A stretch of DNA of 40,746 bases from a virus. The position numbers were made by a program, and so were the translations under genes. The stretch is taken from IMG/VR virus record IMGVR_UViG_3300046474_000606, positions 1 to 40,746 of that record; one strand, written 5' to 3'. The notes beneath the pieces are model-generated. The model made no database searches, was not told where the DNA came from, and saw only the letters and a program-made list of their open reading frames with translations. Positions 15,387-23,574 of this stretch are shown here, piece after piece (within the stretch, counting starts at the first letter, position 1; each line of letters begins with the position of its first letter).

Positions 15387-15770
15387 TTATGGGGTGGTGA
15401 CTTTTGAAAGGGCACTGTTTCTCTTGTCCATCAGCTGAAAGTGCACGAACAAAACGAGCGATACCCCTGAAAAAACAGCGAGGCTCATCAAGTTCACCAG
15501 CAGCAGGAAAATGTCGAGACGGGTGATGGGGTCGGAGCTGGTAACAAACTCCACCACTTTGGCGACTCCCGTCGCTACTAGGGCAGCGCAGGAAAGGTAC
15601 ACCCATCCCCGGTACATTTTTTGACCCAGCCTGGCCCAGAGCTGGCGATAGCGTTGCTTGTGCTCCTCAGTGCTCTGCGACCACATCAGGGCAAAGGCCG
15701 GGATAGCAAACGATCCCGCCAATACGCCAACGATACCCACCACAAGGCTTACCACTTCGAATCCTGTCAT
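15387..15770 (-). CDS. Small membrane protein, reverse-oriented moron
   Basis: Starting from the ATG at 15770, this 127-residue protein has three hydrophobic stretches (about residues 5-27, 50-68 and 85-112) and so probably crosses the inner membrane three times. I recognise no family. It is opposite in orientation to both flanking operons and has its own terminator at 15357-15381, the usual look of a lysogenic conversion gene. A superinfection-exclusion role is a guess from topology and place. Confidence 0.72.
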   Translation of the reverse strand: MTGFEVVSLVVGIVGVLAGSFAIPAFALMWSQSTEEHKQRYRQLWARLGQKMYRGWVYLSCAALVATGVAKVVEFVTSSDPITRLDIFLLLVNLMSLAVFSGVSLVLFVHFQLMDKRNSALSKVTTP

Positions 15771-15871
15771 GACAATTGCCCTAAAAACAAAAAGATCAAG
15801 CGAGTAACGACACTCAACAATGGCTTGATAGCGCACAACCGGCGCAATCGACGATGAACCAGGAAAATCTT

Positions 15872-16219
15872 ATGACAAACGAGCAACAAGCGCTGGCAGA
15901 AATGCCGATCTGGATGGTTATTGTCCTGGCGCTGGTCGGTGGCGTTTCCGGCGAAATGTGGCGGGCTGACAAGGACGGCGCGCGGGGCTGGGTATTGTTG
16001 CGCCGATTGGTCCTGCGATCTGGCGCCTGCATAGTCTGCGGCGTGTCGGCGATGATGTTGATGGTCGGCGCGGGCATGTCTATCTGGACCGCTGGCAGTC
16101 TCGGATGTCTGACCGCGATGGCCGGGGCGGATGTCGCCATCGGGTTGTACGAACGTTGGGCCGCCAAACGACTGGGCGTCTGTGAAGCGCAGCAATGCAA
16201 CGACGAATCTAATCAGTAG
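15872..16219 (+). CDS. Phage holin
   Basis: This 115-residue protein has three membrane segments (about 10-27, 48-70 and 75-97) with charged loops and a basic C-terminal stretch (YERWAAKRLG). Motifs such as GGVSGEMWRAD and GADVAIGLYERW match the holin family common in Pseudomonas and related phages (holin superfamily III style). It should form the inner-membrane lesion that frees the endolysin. I preferred the ATG at 15872 with an AGGAAA site over an ATG 18 bases upstream. Oddly, the endolysin lies 22 kb away, after the tail genes. Confidence 0.82.
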   Translation: MTNEQQALAEMPIWMVIVLALVGGVSGEMWRADKDGARGWVLLRRLVLRSGACIVCGVSAMMLMVGAGMSIWTAGSLGCLTAMAGADVAIGLYERWAAKRLGVCEAQQCNDESNQ

Positions 16220-16238
16220 CTAAAAAATGGAGATGACT

Positions 16239-16508
16239 ATGCAAGTTCGAATCTTGAACGATGATCTGGAAGTGATCTGGACGAAGACAGAGACCGGCGG
16301 ACTGACAAGCCTGTCATTCCGCCGGGATGGAACGATTGAGATGATCATCAGTAAGCTTGAGACGGCGCTGGAATGGGCACGGGAAGAAGCGATTCAACCC
16401 GACTCGGGGCTACCCCCGGCGCCAGTCAGTATTCAAGCCATCGACGAGTTTCTACAGCGAAATTCCCTTGTTGATGTTGGCGTGAACCAGCTCCCAGATA
16501 CCAGGTGA
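16239..16508 (+). CDS. Hypothetical small protein
   Basis: The 89-residue protein begins MQVRILNDDLEVIW when started at 16239, which has GGAG six bases upstream; in-frame ATGs at 16227 and 16233 are alternatives. It looks like a small beta-rich domain followed by a helix. No family is recognised. It ends 57 bases inside the oppositely oriented gene at 16452, so the two are convergent and overlap. Confidence 0.62.
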   Translation: MQVRILNDDLEVIWTKTETGGLTSLSFRRDGTIEMIISKLETALEWAREEAIQPDSGLPPAPVSIQAIDEFLQRNSLVDVGVNQLPDTR

Positions 16509-16739
16509 CTTGAAGAAAGCGTGCCATTTTGGTGGTGCGACAAAGCCTATTTGTCGCCCGGTGCTCCAGATGGCAACAGCGTGACCGGCCAAACCTGCCT
16601 GGTTCGCGGCTTTTTGAAATGTCGCAACGAATGCCTGTTGCGCTGCACTGGATTTGTTAGCGAACGAGGCATCTAGAGGGACAATGATCATGTCTTGTCC
16701 TTGTTCCCGGATATGTGCAAATGGATATTTGTTAGCCAT
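16452..16739 (-). CDS. Hypothetical moron, reverse oriented
   Basis: This 95-residue protein starts MANKYPFAHIREQ at 16739 after an AAGGAAAAAAG site. The sequence looks soluble and mixed alpha/beta, ending in a Trp/Phe-rich part (PPKWHAFFKSPGIWELV). I recognise no family. It lies between holin and terminase, a common insertion point for accessory genes, and runs against the late operon. Possible roles include defence or counter-defence, but nothing in the sequence selects one. Confidence 0.7.
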   Translation of the reverse strand: MANKYPFAHIREQGQDMIIVPLDASFANKSSAAQQAFVATFQKAANQAGLAGHAVAIWSTGRQIGFVAPPKWHAFFKSPGIWELVHANINKGISL

Positions 16740-16968
16740 CTTTTTTCCTTTTCGATATTTGGTGGGTAATCCTTCCCAGGCGATCCTTCTGCTGGCGAAG
16801 GACGGAATTGATGCTATCACCGTGTTCGAAACATTTCGTTGCAGCGGGCCATTTTCAGCTGTTTCCTACGACTTCGGAGCGCTGAGAGTGCCGGGGACCC
16901 TGGGGATATTCGGTGGGTACGGGGTCGCAAACCCGCGGGATCTTGTAAACGGCCAGTGTTTCCACGTT

Positions 16969-17010
16969 GGTTGACAGAGGTTGACGAGGTTGACAGCCCT
17001 AGGTTGACAG
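16969..17010. repeat. Four direct GGTTGAC repeats before the terminase gene
   Basis: GGTTGAC begins at 16969, 16979, 16988 and 17002, three of the copies extended to GGTTGACAG. They end ten bases before the small terminase ATG. Lambda has repeated Nu1-binding sites (cosB) at this place, so these are candidate terminase recognition sites. Confidence 0.6.
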
Positions 17011-17019
17011 GAGGTTTAC

Positions 17020-17580
17020 ATGACCATTTTGAGCCGTACGGAGTACGCGGCCAGTAAGGGCTGGTCCCGGCAGTACGTTGGGAAACTGGTTCAGCAAGGG
17101 CGATTGGTCCTCTCTGGTGGCAAGGTCGATGTTGAAGCCAGTGAGCATTATCTGGCGATGACAAGCGACCCCGCGCGCAGTAAGTCGAACACAGGTATTC
17201 CGCTGGTTATCGGCTCTCCAGAAACCAGTTTTGAGTCCCCACAAGGCCCCTTGAGCGCGCTACCCAAGGCTGCGCCGGACTACCAAAAAGCACGCACCCG
17301 ACTGGCGCTGGCGCAAGCCGAACGAGCCGAAAGCGACCTTCTCAAGGTAAACGGCGCACTCGTCGAGCGAACCATCGTGGATGAAGCGGCGTTTGCATCA
17401 GGCCGAATGACCCGCGACTTGTTGATGGGACTGCCTCCCAAACTGGCACCGGTCCTCTCGGCCATGACCTGCACCTGGGACATCGAAAAACACTTGGCAG
17501 CAGAAATCCGGCAAGCACTCGAAGACGCAGAGCGCTTGTCCTCAGAAGACTTCATTCGTGCCGTCACTCCCGAGAATTAA
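17020..17580 (+). CDS. Terminase small subunit (Nu1-like)
   Basis: This 186-residue protein carries an N-terminal winged helix-turn-helix (YAASKGWSRQYVGKLVQQGR, then the strand GGKVDVEAS), as in lambda gpNu1. A Pro-rich linker and a helical region (RTRLALAQAERAESDL) follow, which should mediate assembly with the large subunit. It recognises the packaging site and recruits the motor. An AGGAGG site lies seven bases before the ATG. The large subunit follows three bases after the stop. Confidence 0.9.
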   Translation: MTILSRTEYAASKGWSRQYVGKLVQQGRLVLSGGKVDVEASEHYLAMTSDPARSKSNTGIPLVIGSPETSFESPQGPLSALPKAAPDYQKARTRLALAQAERAESDLLKVNGALVERTIVDEAAFASGRMTRDLLMGLPPKLAPVLSAMTCTWDIEKHLAAEIRQALEDAERLSSEDFIRAVTPEN

Positions 17581-17583
17581 CTT

Positions 17584-19596
17584 ATGGATGCCAGATATGC
17601 TGACGGTGCAGAGGTGTACCGCCAGGCGTACTTTCGTGGGATGCGTCCAGAGCCAGAGCTTTGGGTCGACCAGTGGGCCGACGAGTACATGCGGATTCCG
17701 CGTGATACCGGCGCCGCCGAGCCAGGTCGTTATCGCACCGCGCGTACACCTTACGCACAGGAGCCCATGCGCTGCCTGTCACCGGCCCATCCCTGCAAGC
17801 GCGTGATCACCATGGTCGCCTCGCAGCTGATGAAAACCCAGATCGGTTTGAATTGGATTGGCGGCCTGATGCACATGGCCCCCTCGAACATCCTTACCTT
17901 GTTGCCAAGCCTGGGGTTGGCCAAACGAGTGTCGTCGAGGATCAGCAAGACCATCAAGGCTACACCCGTCTTGCGAGCACGCGTAGCCTCAGGCCGCGAG
18001 GCCATCAACACCATGGACACCAAAGAGTTCGAGGGTGGCTCCTTGTACGTCACCACCGCGGGCTCGGCTGCCAACCTCTCAGAGTTGTCAGCTCGCTACG
18101 TCTACGGTGACGAGATCGACCGTTGGGAAGTGGACGTCGGCGAGGAGGGTGACCCCATCGAACTGGCAGAAACCCGCGCCAGTACCTTTGGGCGTAACGC
18201 AAAGTTCTACTTCTCCAGTTCTCCAACGATCAAAGGCTCCTCCCGAATTGCTGATTTGTTTGCAGGCAGTGATCAACGTCACTACTACGTACCGTGCCCG
18301 AACTGCGGACACATGCAGACCCTCGAATGGGACCACCTGCATTACTCGGCCGATTACACCGTCGTCCACTACCAGTGCGCCGGTCCAGATTGTGATGTGC
18401 TGATCGAAGAGAACCACAAGGGCGAAATGCTTGCCCGAGGTGAATGGCGCGCCCATGCCGAAGGCGACGGCGAGACCGTGGGGTTTCATTTGAGTGCTCT
18501 GTACTCACCGCCTGGCTGGATGGATTGGCGAACGCTGGCGATCCAGTATGAAAAGGCAAAGGTTGCGCAAAACAACGGCGATCTCGAACCCATGCAGGTG
18601 TTCTATAACACTCGTCTGGCGAAGGTTTGGGATTCAGCTCAAGAGCAAACCAAAGCCGAGACGCTGATGGCCCGCGCTCGGTTAGAAATGTACTCCCTCG
18701 GCTCAATGCCTTCCGGCGTGTTGATGCTCACTGGTGCTGTGGACGTACAAGCCAATCGTCTAGAGCTGATGGTCATGGGTTTTGGCATCGGAATGGAACG
18801 TTGGGTGATCGACCACCAAGTGATCTGGGGGGATCCAGCTGACGAGCGAACCTGGGCAGTGCTCGATGAAAAGCTCAAGGGTCGCTACCTGCATCCATGC
18901 GGCGTCAGCTTGGCAATCCTGGCCACAGGCGTTGACTCCGGTGGACACCACACCGATGAGGTCTATCAGTTCTGTCGCGTTCGCCGTTGGCGCAACATCT
19001 TCGCCATCAAAGGAGCAAGCAAACCGGGCAGGCCAGTCATCGCCCAACGCCCGTCGATGGTTGACGTCACCTGGAAAGGCCAGACCGAACGCCACGGCGC
19101 CGAACTTTGGTTCGTCGGCACCGACACCGCCAAGGACTGGATCTACAACCGCTACCCATTCGAAAGTGGGCCTGGCGCACTGCACTTCGCCAACGACCTG
19201 CCGGACGAGTTCTTTGCGCAGTGTGTCGCCGAGCGCAAGGTGGCTCGCTACATCAAGGGCTACAAGCGCATCGAATGGGTAAAGGGCAAGGCCGAGCGCA
19301 ATGAAGCGTTGGACCTGATGGTGTATTGCCTGGCCATGGCGCATTACTTGGGAATCACACGCTACCAGGAGCATGACTGGGAGCGGGTGCGGCAGTCGTT
19401 GGCGCAGACAGGTTTGTTCGACGAAGCCTTAGGCATCAAGCCAGCTCAAGAGCAGAGCGTCAACAACAGCGGGCTAGCAGTTCCAGCTCTTGCAGCACAA
19501 CTGGCTCCGCCACCGGCTACTCCTCTGCCGTCGCGAACTGCGGCGCTGCTACCTCAACGCCGCAGTTCAAACAGTGGTTATCTAAAACGAAGATGA
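17584..19596 (+). CDS. Terminase large subunit (lambda gpA-like)
   Basis: This 670-residue protein is the packaging ATPase and nuclease of lambda gpA type. The N-terminal half has the gpA form of Walker A (ASQLMKTQ near residue 80) and Walker B YVYGDEID near 178. A cysteine cluster (CPNCGH) follows. The C-terminal nuclease domain includes GVDSGGHHTDEVY and the conserved end ALDLMVYCLAMAHYLG. Length and gene order (Nu1, A, W, B) match lambda. The final 70 residues are Pro/Ala-rich and likely disordered. Confidence 0.96.
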   Translation: MDARYADGAEVYRQAYFRGMRPEPELWVDQWADEYMRIPRDTGAAEPGRYRTARTPYAQEPMRCLSPAHPCKRVITMVASQLMKTQIGLNWIGGLMHMAPSNILTLLPSLGLAKRVSSRISKTIKATPVLRARVASGREAINTMDTKEFEGGSLYVTTAGSAANLSELSARYVYGDEIDRWEVDVGEEGDPIELAETRASTFGRNAKFYFSSSPTIKGSSRIADLFAGSDQRHYYVPCPNCGHMQTLEWDHLHYSADYTVVHYQCAGPDCDVLIEENHKGEMLARGEWRAHAEGDGETVGFHLSALYSPPGWMDWRTLAIQYEKAKVAQNNGDLEPMQVFYNTRLAKVWDSAQEQTKAETLMARARLEMYSLGSMPSGVLMLTGAVDVQANRLELMVMGFGIGMERWVIDHQVIWGDPADERTWAVLDEKLKGRYLHPCGVSLAILATGVDSGGHHTDEVYQFCRVRRWRNIFAIKGASKPGRPVIAQRPSMVDVTWKGQTERHGAELWFVGTDTAKDWIYNRYPFESGPGALHFANDLPDEFFAQCVAERKVARYIKGYKRIEWVKGKAERNEALDLMVYCLAMAHYLGITRYQEHDWERVRQSLAQTGLFDEALGIKPAQEQSVNNSGLAVPALAAQLAPPPATPLPSRTAALLPQRRSSNSGYLKRR

Positions 19597-19597
19597 A

Positions 19598-20038
19598 CTA
19601 AGACGACAAGCCTACAAGTGGACTGATAAGGCGAGCACCAAGACCAAGGGCTTCCGATACCAGTCCCCGCATAGTTTCCTTGCCGCCTTCCTTGGCTGCA
19701 TCCGCGAGACGTTCACCAATCGATGGTCCACCGGTAAGACTCTCGGGAATTGCATTGAGCACCTCTAACCCTTTTGCAGTCAGCACCGCATCTTGGACAT
19801 GCGTATAGGGCCACACCTTTCCTGTCAGGTACCCAGCATTTGCCAGCCATTGAGCTGTAGCTAAAAAAAACTCAGCCTCATCGGACGGTAGCTCCATTTG
19901 TGATTTCTCATGCCATTTCATTGGAGACTCAACGAACGCATCAGCCATGAGGTATTTAGGTTTTGGAAAGTGTAGGTACAGGTCACCTAGGATTTTTCCC
20001 GTTAGTTCGTTAAAAACATCAATATTGGAGACAGCCAT
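19598..20038 (-). CDS. Hypothetical reverse-oriented gene inside the head operon
   Basis: This 146-residue protein (start ATG at 20038) is encoded against the late operon, immediately after the terminase stop. The N-terminal 110 residues look like a winged-helix-like alpha/beta domain (EAEFFLATAQWLANAGYLTG, then VLTAKGLEVLN). The last 40 are Gly/Ala-rich helices (RLADAAKEGGKETMRGLVSEALGLG) that may contact a membrane or partner. Its ATG overlaps the ATG of the rightward gene at 20037, so the two start codons interlock. No family is recognised; it behaves like a moron. Confidence 0.75.
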   Translation of the reverse strand: MAVSNIDVFNELTGKILGDLYLHFPKPKYLMADAFVESPMKWHEKSQMELPSDEAEFFLATAQWLANAGYLTGKVWPYTHVQDAVLTAKGLEVLNAIPESLTGGPSIGERLADAAKEGGKETMRGLVSEALGLGARLISPLVGLSS

Positions 20039-20288
20039 GTCAGAAAACTCCGTGGAAAAAGCGCAACACGCGCAAAAGGTCAAAGCCGCCGCCGAACTCC
20101 AGCAAGAACTACGTCGGACAGTCGCTGATCAGCTAACAGGGCGAATGGACTGGGTTCGCGCCCGCGTTTACTGGCGAATGCGCCTACCAGATATTCCATC
20201 TGAAGAATTGGCTGATGCACTGACACACGTATTGGCGGGCGGCAGTTTCAGACAAGAAGTGCAGTCGAGAACTCAGAACTTCGTCTGA
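20037..20288 (+). CDS. Hypothetical small protein between terminase and gpW
   Basis: This 83-residue protein is helical, with a charged N-terminus (EKAQHAQKVKAAAELQQELR) and a middle part reading MDWVRARVYWRMRLPDI. A GGAG site lies before the ATG. I recognise no function. Its start codon overlaps that of the opposite-strand gene at 20038. Confidence 0.72.
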   Translation: MSENSVEKAQHAQKVKAAAELQQELRRTVADQLTGRMDWVRARVYWRMRLPDIPSEELADALTHVLAGGSFRQEVQSRTQNFV

Positions 20289-20332
20289 CGGTTTTTATAT
20301 CACATCGCCATTACCCATCCAGGGCAAACCTC

Positions 20333-20539
20333 ATGTCATTCACCCAAAAGCACCTCGATGCAGTTGAGGCGGCCATCGCTCGCGGCGAAAAAGTCGTGCG
20401 CTACACCGACCGTACAGTGGAGTACCGCACCGTCGACGAGCTGCTAAAGGCTCGCGAAGAAATCCGCACGTCGCTGATCAGCGCAGCCGGGCCACGCTCT
20501 CGGGTGGTTCGCCTGTACCACGGAGGCAAGGGAATCTAA
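20333..20539 (+). CDS. Head-tail joining protein gpW
   Basis: At 68 residues this has exactly the length of lambda gpW and the same pattern: a helix (QKHLDAVEAAIARGEKVVRY), a beta hairpin with YRTVDELLKAREEI and a basic C-terminal tail. gpW binds the portal after DNA packaging and prepares the site for tail attachment. It precedes the portal gene with a TAATG overlap. Confidence 0.9.
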   Translation: MSFTQKHLDAVEAAIARGEKVVRYTDRTVEYRTVDELLKAREEIRTSLISAAGPRSRVVRLYHGGKGI

Positions 20540-22020
20540 TGGCCCGTCACTTCCCGACGCTCACCCGTAACGGATTCGTGTTGCCGTCGAACATCAAGGC
20601 CAGTTACGAAGGCGCCGGAGAGGGCCGCCGCTCCACTGGCTGGGATGCACCCGACAACGGGATCAACAGCATCAACACCCCGGCGCTGCGCAATCTGCGC
20701 TCGCGGTCTCGGGCAGCGGTTCGTAACGACCCGTATGCCTACAATGTGATCGACAAGCGTGTCAGCAACTTGATCGGCACCGGCATCACGCCGCGACCGA
20801 AAACCGACAACGAAGCCCTGCGCAAATTGCTGCAGGAACTCTGGGATGACTGGGTTGATGAATCGGACGCCGATGAGCGCACCGACTTCAACGGCCAGCA
20901 GGCGCTGGTAGCCCGTACGGTGGAAACCTCGGGCGAATGTTTTGTGCGGTTGCGTCCGCGTGGCCTGGACGAAGGCCTCGCGGTGCCGTTACAGCTGCAA
21001 ATCCTGGCCCCAGAGTTCGTGCCGCATGACAAGTTCGAGACCACTCGTGACGGCAACTTCGTCCGTGCCGGCATCGAGTTCACCCCCGGGGGCAAGCGCG
21101 TGGCGTACTGGATGTACCTGGCACATCCGCGCGATGCGTCATCGCTGAACGCCGGTTACAACCAGCTGGTGCGCGTGCCGGCTGCGCAGGTGTTGCATAT
21201 CTTTGAACCGGTCGAGCCCGGCCAGTTGCGCGGCGTACCGCGCTTGTCGCCGGTGTTGAAGCGCCTGCGCAGCCTCGACAACTACGACGACGCGGTGCTG
21301 TTCCGTCAGGAGGTGGCCAACCTGTTTGCCGGCTTTATCAGCCGGCCAGCCCCGGAATCCGGCCCCGTGCCGAGAGACCCGGTCACCGGCCAGCCGCTGA
21401 GCCTGGACCGCGACGGCTTCACGCCGATGGTCGCGCTGGAGCCCGGCACCATGCAGGAACTGGGGCCGGGTGAAGAGGTTGAGTTCTCGAAACCACCGGA
21501 CGCGGGCAACAACTATCCCGACTTCATGCGGCAGCAGCTGATGGCGGCAGCAGCAGGGACCGGCACGCCATACGAAATCCTCACCGGCGACATGCGCGAG
21601 GTCAACGACCGGGCGCTGCGGGTCGTGCTCAACGAGTTTCGGCGCCGTCTGGAACAACTGCAGTTCAGTGTGTACGTGCACCAGCTGTGCCGTCCGGTCC
21701 GGGCGGCCTGGATGGACATGGCGGTGCTGTCGGGTGTCCTCCAGCTGGATGACTACGCCCAGCGACGTCGCGAGTACCTGCGCACCCGTTGGGTACCGCA
21801 AGGCTGGGCCTACATCCAGCCGGTGCAGGACGTACAGGCGCGCCGAATGGAAGTGCAGGCCGGCTTCGCCTCGCGTAGTGAGATGGTCCTGCGCACCGGT
21901 TATGACGCTGAAACGGTCGACGCCGAAAACGCCGCCGATCTGGCTAGGGCTACAGCCCTTGGCCTCAATTACACCACTCTTGAAGCGTTCGTCCCCGTCG
22001 ACGACAAGGAGCAACCATGA
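20539..22020 (+). CDS. Portal protein (lambda gpB family)
   Basis: This 493-residue protein forms the dodecameric portal ring through which DNA enters and leaves. Family features include the N-terminal GWDAPDNGINSINTPALRNLRSRSRAAVRNDPY block, VSNLIGTGI, and the C-terminal LTGDMREVNDRALRVVLNEFRR helix. It overlaps gpW by one base of start/stop (TAATG) and the following protease by ATGA, as in a head operon. Confidence 0.95.
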   Translation: MARHFPTLTRNGFVLPSNIKASYEGAGEGRRSTGWDAPDNGINSINTPALRNLRSRSRAAVRNDPYAYNVIDKRVSNLIGTGITPRPKTDNEALRKLLQELWDDWVDESDADERTDFNGQQALVARTVETSGECFVRLRPRGLDEGLAVPLQLQILAPEFVPHDKFETTRDGNFVRAGIEFTPGGKRVAYWMYLAHPRDASSLNAGYNQLVRVPAAQVLHIFEPVEPGQLRGVPRLSPVLKRLRSLDNYDDAVLFRQEVANLFAGFISRPAPESGPVPRDPVTGQPLSLDRDGFTPMVALEPGTMQELGPGEEVEFSKPPDAGNNYPDFMRQQLMAAAAGTGTPYEILTGDMREVNDRALRVVLNEFRRRLEQLQFSVYVHQLCRPVRAAWMDMAVLSGVLQLDDYAQRRREYLRTRWVPQGWAYIQPVQDVQARRMEVQAGFASRSEMVLRTGYDAETVDAENAADLARATALGLNYTTLEAFVPVDDKEQP

Positions 22021-23171
22021 GCAAGAAGGCGCGGCCACGCGTTTATAACCGGGCGGGCAAACGCGTGCTGGTGCAGGACAAGACCTGGTACGCGCTGCAG
22101 GCCAGCGGCGAGTCTGCCGAGCGAGTGATCGAAGTGTTTGTCTACGGTGAGATCGGCGCCTGGGGCATTACCGCGAATCAGTTTGTGCAAGACCTGCGCG
22201 CCATGGACGACGGCGTCTCGCCGGTGATCGCCGCGTTCAACAGCATCGGCGGCGACCTGTTCGACGGGCTGGCGATGCACAACGCGTTGTCTCGTTTGGG
22301 CGAGCGCTGTACCGGCCGCATCGACGCGTTGGCGGCCAGTGCCGCCAGCGTGGCGGTGTGCGGCGCGCACCGCGTCGTGATCGCGTCCAACGCCATGCTG
22401 ATGATTCACAACCCGTGGACCTACGCCGCCGGCGATGCCGAAGATTTTCGCAAGGTGGCCGACGTCCTCGATCAGACGATGGAGGCCATCATCGCGGCCT
22501 ACAAGGCCAAGGCGCCGGACATTGATGAGGAGGAGTTGCGGCGCATGGTCGCCGCTGAAACCTGGTTGACCGCCAGTGAAGCGGTGGCTTTGGGGTTGGC
22601 CGATGAAGTCGGTGACGGTGTCACTGTGAAGGCATGCCTCGGCCAGGGTGCCGTGCTGCAGCGTTACCAGCACGCGCCGGCTGAATTGCTCGCCCAGTTG
22701 GACGAGCCACCCGAGCCGGATCCCGAGTTAGAGCCCGTCGATCCGCCCTTGGTACCGCCGGTGGTCGATTCGGCCAAGCTGGCCCTAATGATCACGCAGC
22801 GTTGTACCGAGGCGGGCATCAGCAACCTGATCGAACCGCTGCTCAGCTCCACCCGGCTTGAAAGCGAAGAGATCGTCCAGGCCGGCCTGACGCGGGCCAA
22901 GGCCGTGAACGACCTTTGTGTGGCTGCGCGCTTGCCGGAGTTCAGCGTCGAGTATGTCGCGGCGGGCCTGGACGTTGCGGCGGTCCGAGCGCGTCTGTTC
23001 GACAAGATCGTCAGCAGCGGCAAGGGCTTCGAAATTGACAACAGCTTGCCGCTGGACAATGACCCCGCACCTAAGGTGCAGGCCAAGCAACTTGATCAAC
23101 CTTCCATCTGGTCCGCGCGCCAAGCCGCGCAGTCCGGTCAATCCCGACCCGCAACAGGAGCAAGACGATGA
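22017..23171 (+). CDS. Head maturation protease, ClpP-like, with probable scaffold part
   Basis: The 384-residue protein has a ClpP/S49-like N-terminal domain of about 215 residues. NSIGGDLFDGLAM forms the oxyanion strand, the likely catalytic Ser lies in ALAASAASVAVCG, and the His is in MLMIHNPW. The C-terminal 150 residues are Pro/Glu-rich and then helical. In the lambda C family the C-terminal portion doubles as internal scaffold (Nu3), and no separate scaffold gene is present here. It processes portal and scaffold during capsid maturation. Confidence 0.92.
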   Translation: MSKKARPRVYNRAGKRVLVQDKTWYALQASGESAERVIEVFVYGEIGAWGITANQFVQDLRAMDDGVSPVIAAFNSIGGDLFDGLAMHNALSRLGERCTGRIDALAASAASVAVCGAHRVVIASNAMLMIHNPWTYAAGDAEDFRKVADVLDQTMEAIIAAYKAKAPDIDEEELRRMVAAETWLTASEAVALGLADEVGDGVTVKACLGQGAVLQRYQHAPAELLAQLDEPPEPDPELEPVDPPLVPPVVDSAKLALMITQRCTEAGISNLIEPLLSSTRLESEEIVQAGLTRAKAVNDLCVAARLPEFSVEYVAAGLDVAAVRARLFDKIVSSGKGFEIDNSLPLDNDPAPKVQAKQLDQPSIWSARQAAQSGQSRPATGARR

Positions 23172-23512
23172 GTATCCAACGAGAGCCAATGCATGCAGGC
23201 GAATTCCTCCTGTCCGAAGGGGCGGGTACCATTTCCCGCGAAGCCATCAATGTCGCCGCCGGTCCAGCATTGGAGCCAGGGCAGATCCTCGGTCTGGTCA
23301 GTTTGACCGGTGAGTTCGCCCCCTACAACCCGACCGCCGAAGACGGCAGCGAAAATGCGATCGCCATTCTCTACGGTCCGTTGGGCGAGTCGGATGTGAT
23401 CCGGCGCGGGCGGGCAGTGGTGCGGCTGGCGGAAGTCAGCGAAGCCCATCTCACCGGTCTGGACCCTGCCGCTGAAAAGGCGTTGGCCGCTCACTCCCTG
23501 ATCGTTCGCTAA
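23168..23512 (+). CDS. Head decoration protein (gpD-like)
   Basis: This 114-residue protein matches lambda gpD in length and order, directly before the major capsid gene. The conserved LEPGQILGLVSLTGEFAPYNP region and the C-terminal HSLIVR are visible. gpD trimers stabilise the expanded capsid. It overlaps the protease stop by four bases. Confidence 0.92.
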   Translation: MSIQREPMHAGEFLLSEGAGTISREAINVAAGPALEPGQILGLVSLTGEFAPYNPTAEDGSENAIAILYGPLGESDVIRRGRAVVRLAEVSEAHLTGLDPAAEKALAAHSLIVR

Positions 23513-23532
23513 GTCGATCACCTCTATTACCT

Positions 23533-23555
23533 AACCCGCCGAGTGCGGGTTTTTT
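23533..23555 (+). terminator. Terminator-like hairpin before the capsid gene
   Basis: Arms AACCCGC and GCGGGTT enclose CGAGT, followed by a T-tract of six or more bases. The capsid ATG lies 20 bases later with its ribosome site in the gap. It would stop the late transcript unless bypassed. Confidence 0.75.
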
Positions 23556-23574
23556 GCATTCTGGAGATTGCTTC

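Noticed and set aside
15780-15870. PrtN P-box array or regulator site before the holin (ATCAAGC/GCTTGAT inverted repeat at 15795-15829)
   Set aside because: ATTG and GT elements do not have P-box spacing, and the 7-bp inverted repeat with 21-base gap could be chance.
21139-22038. 299-codon minus-strand frame opposite the portal gene
   Set aside because: Shadow of the portal codons with no conserved motif.
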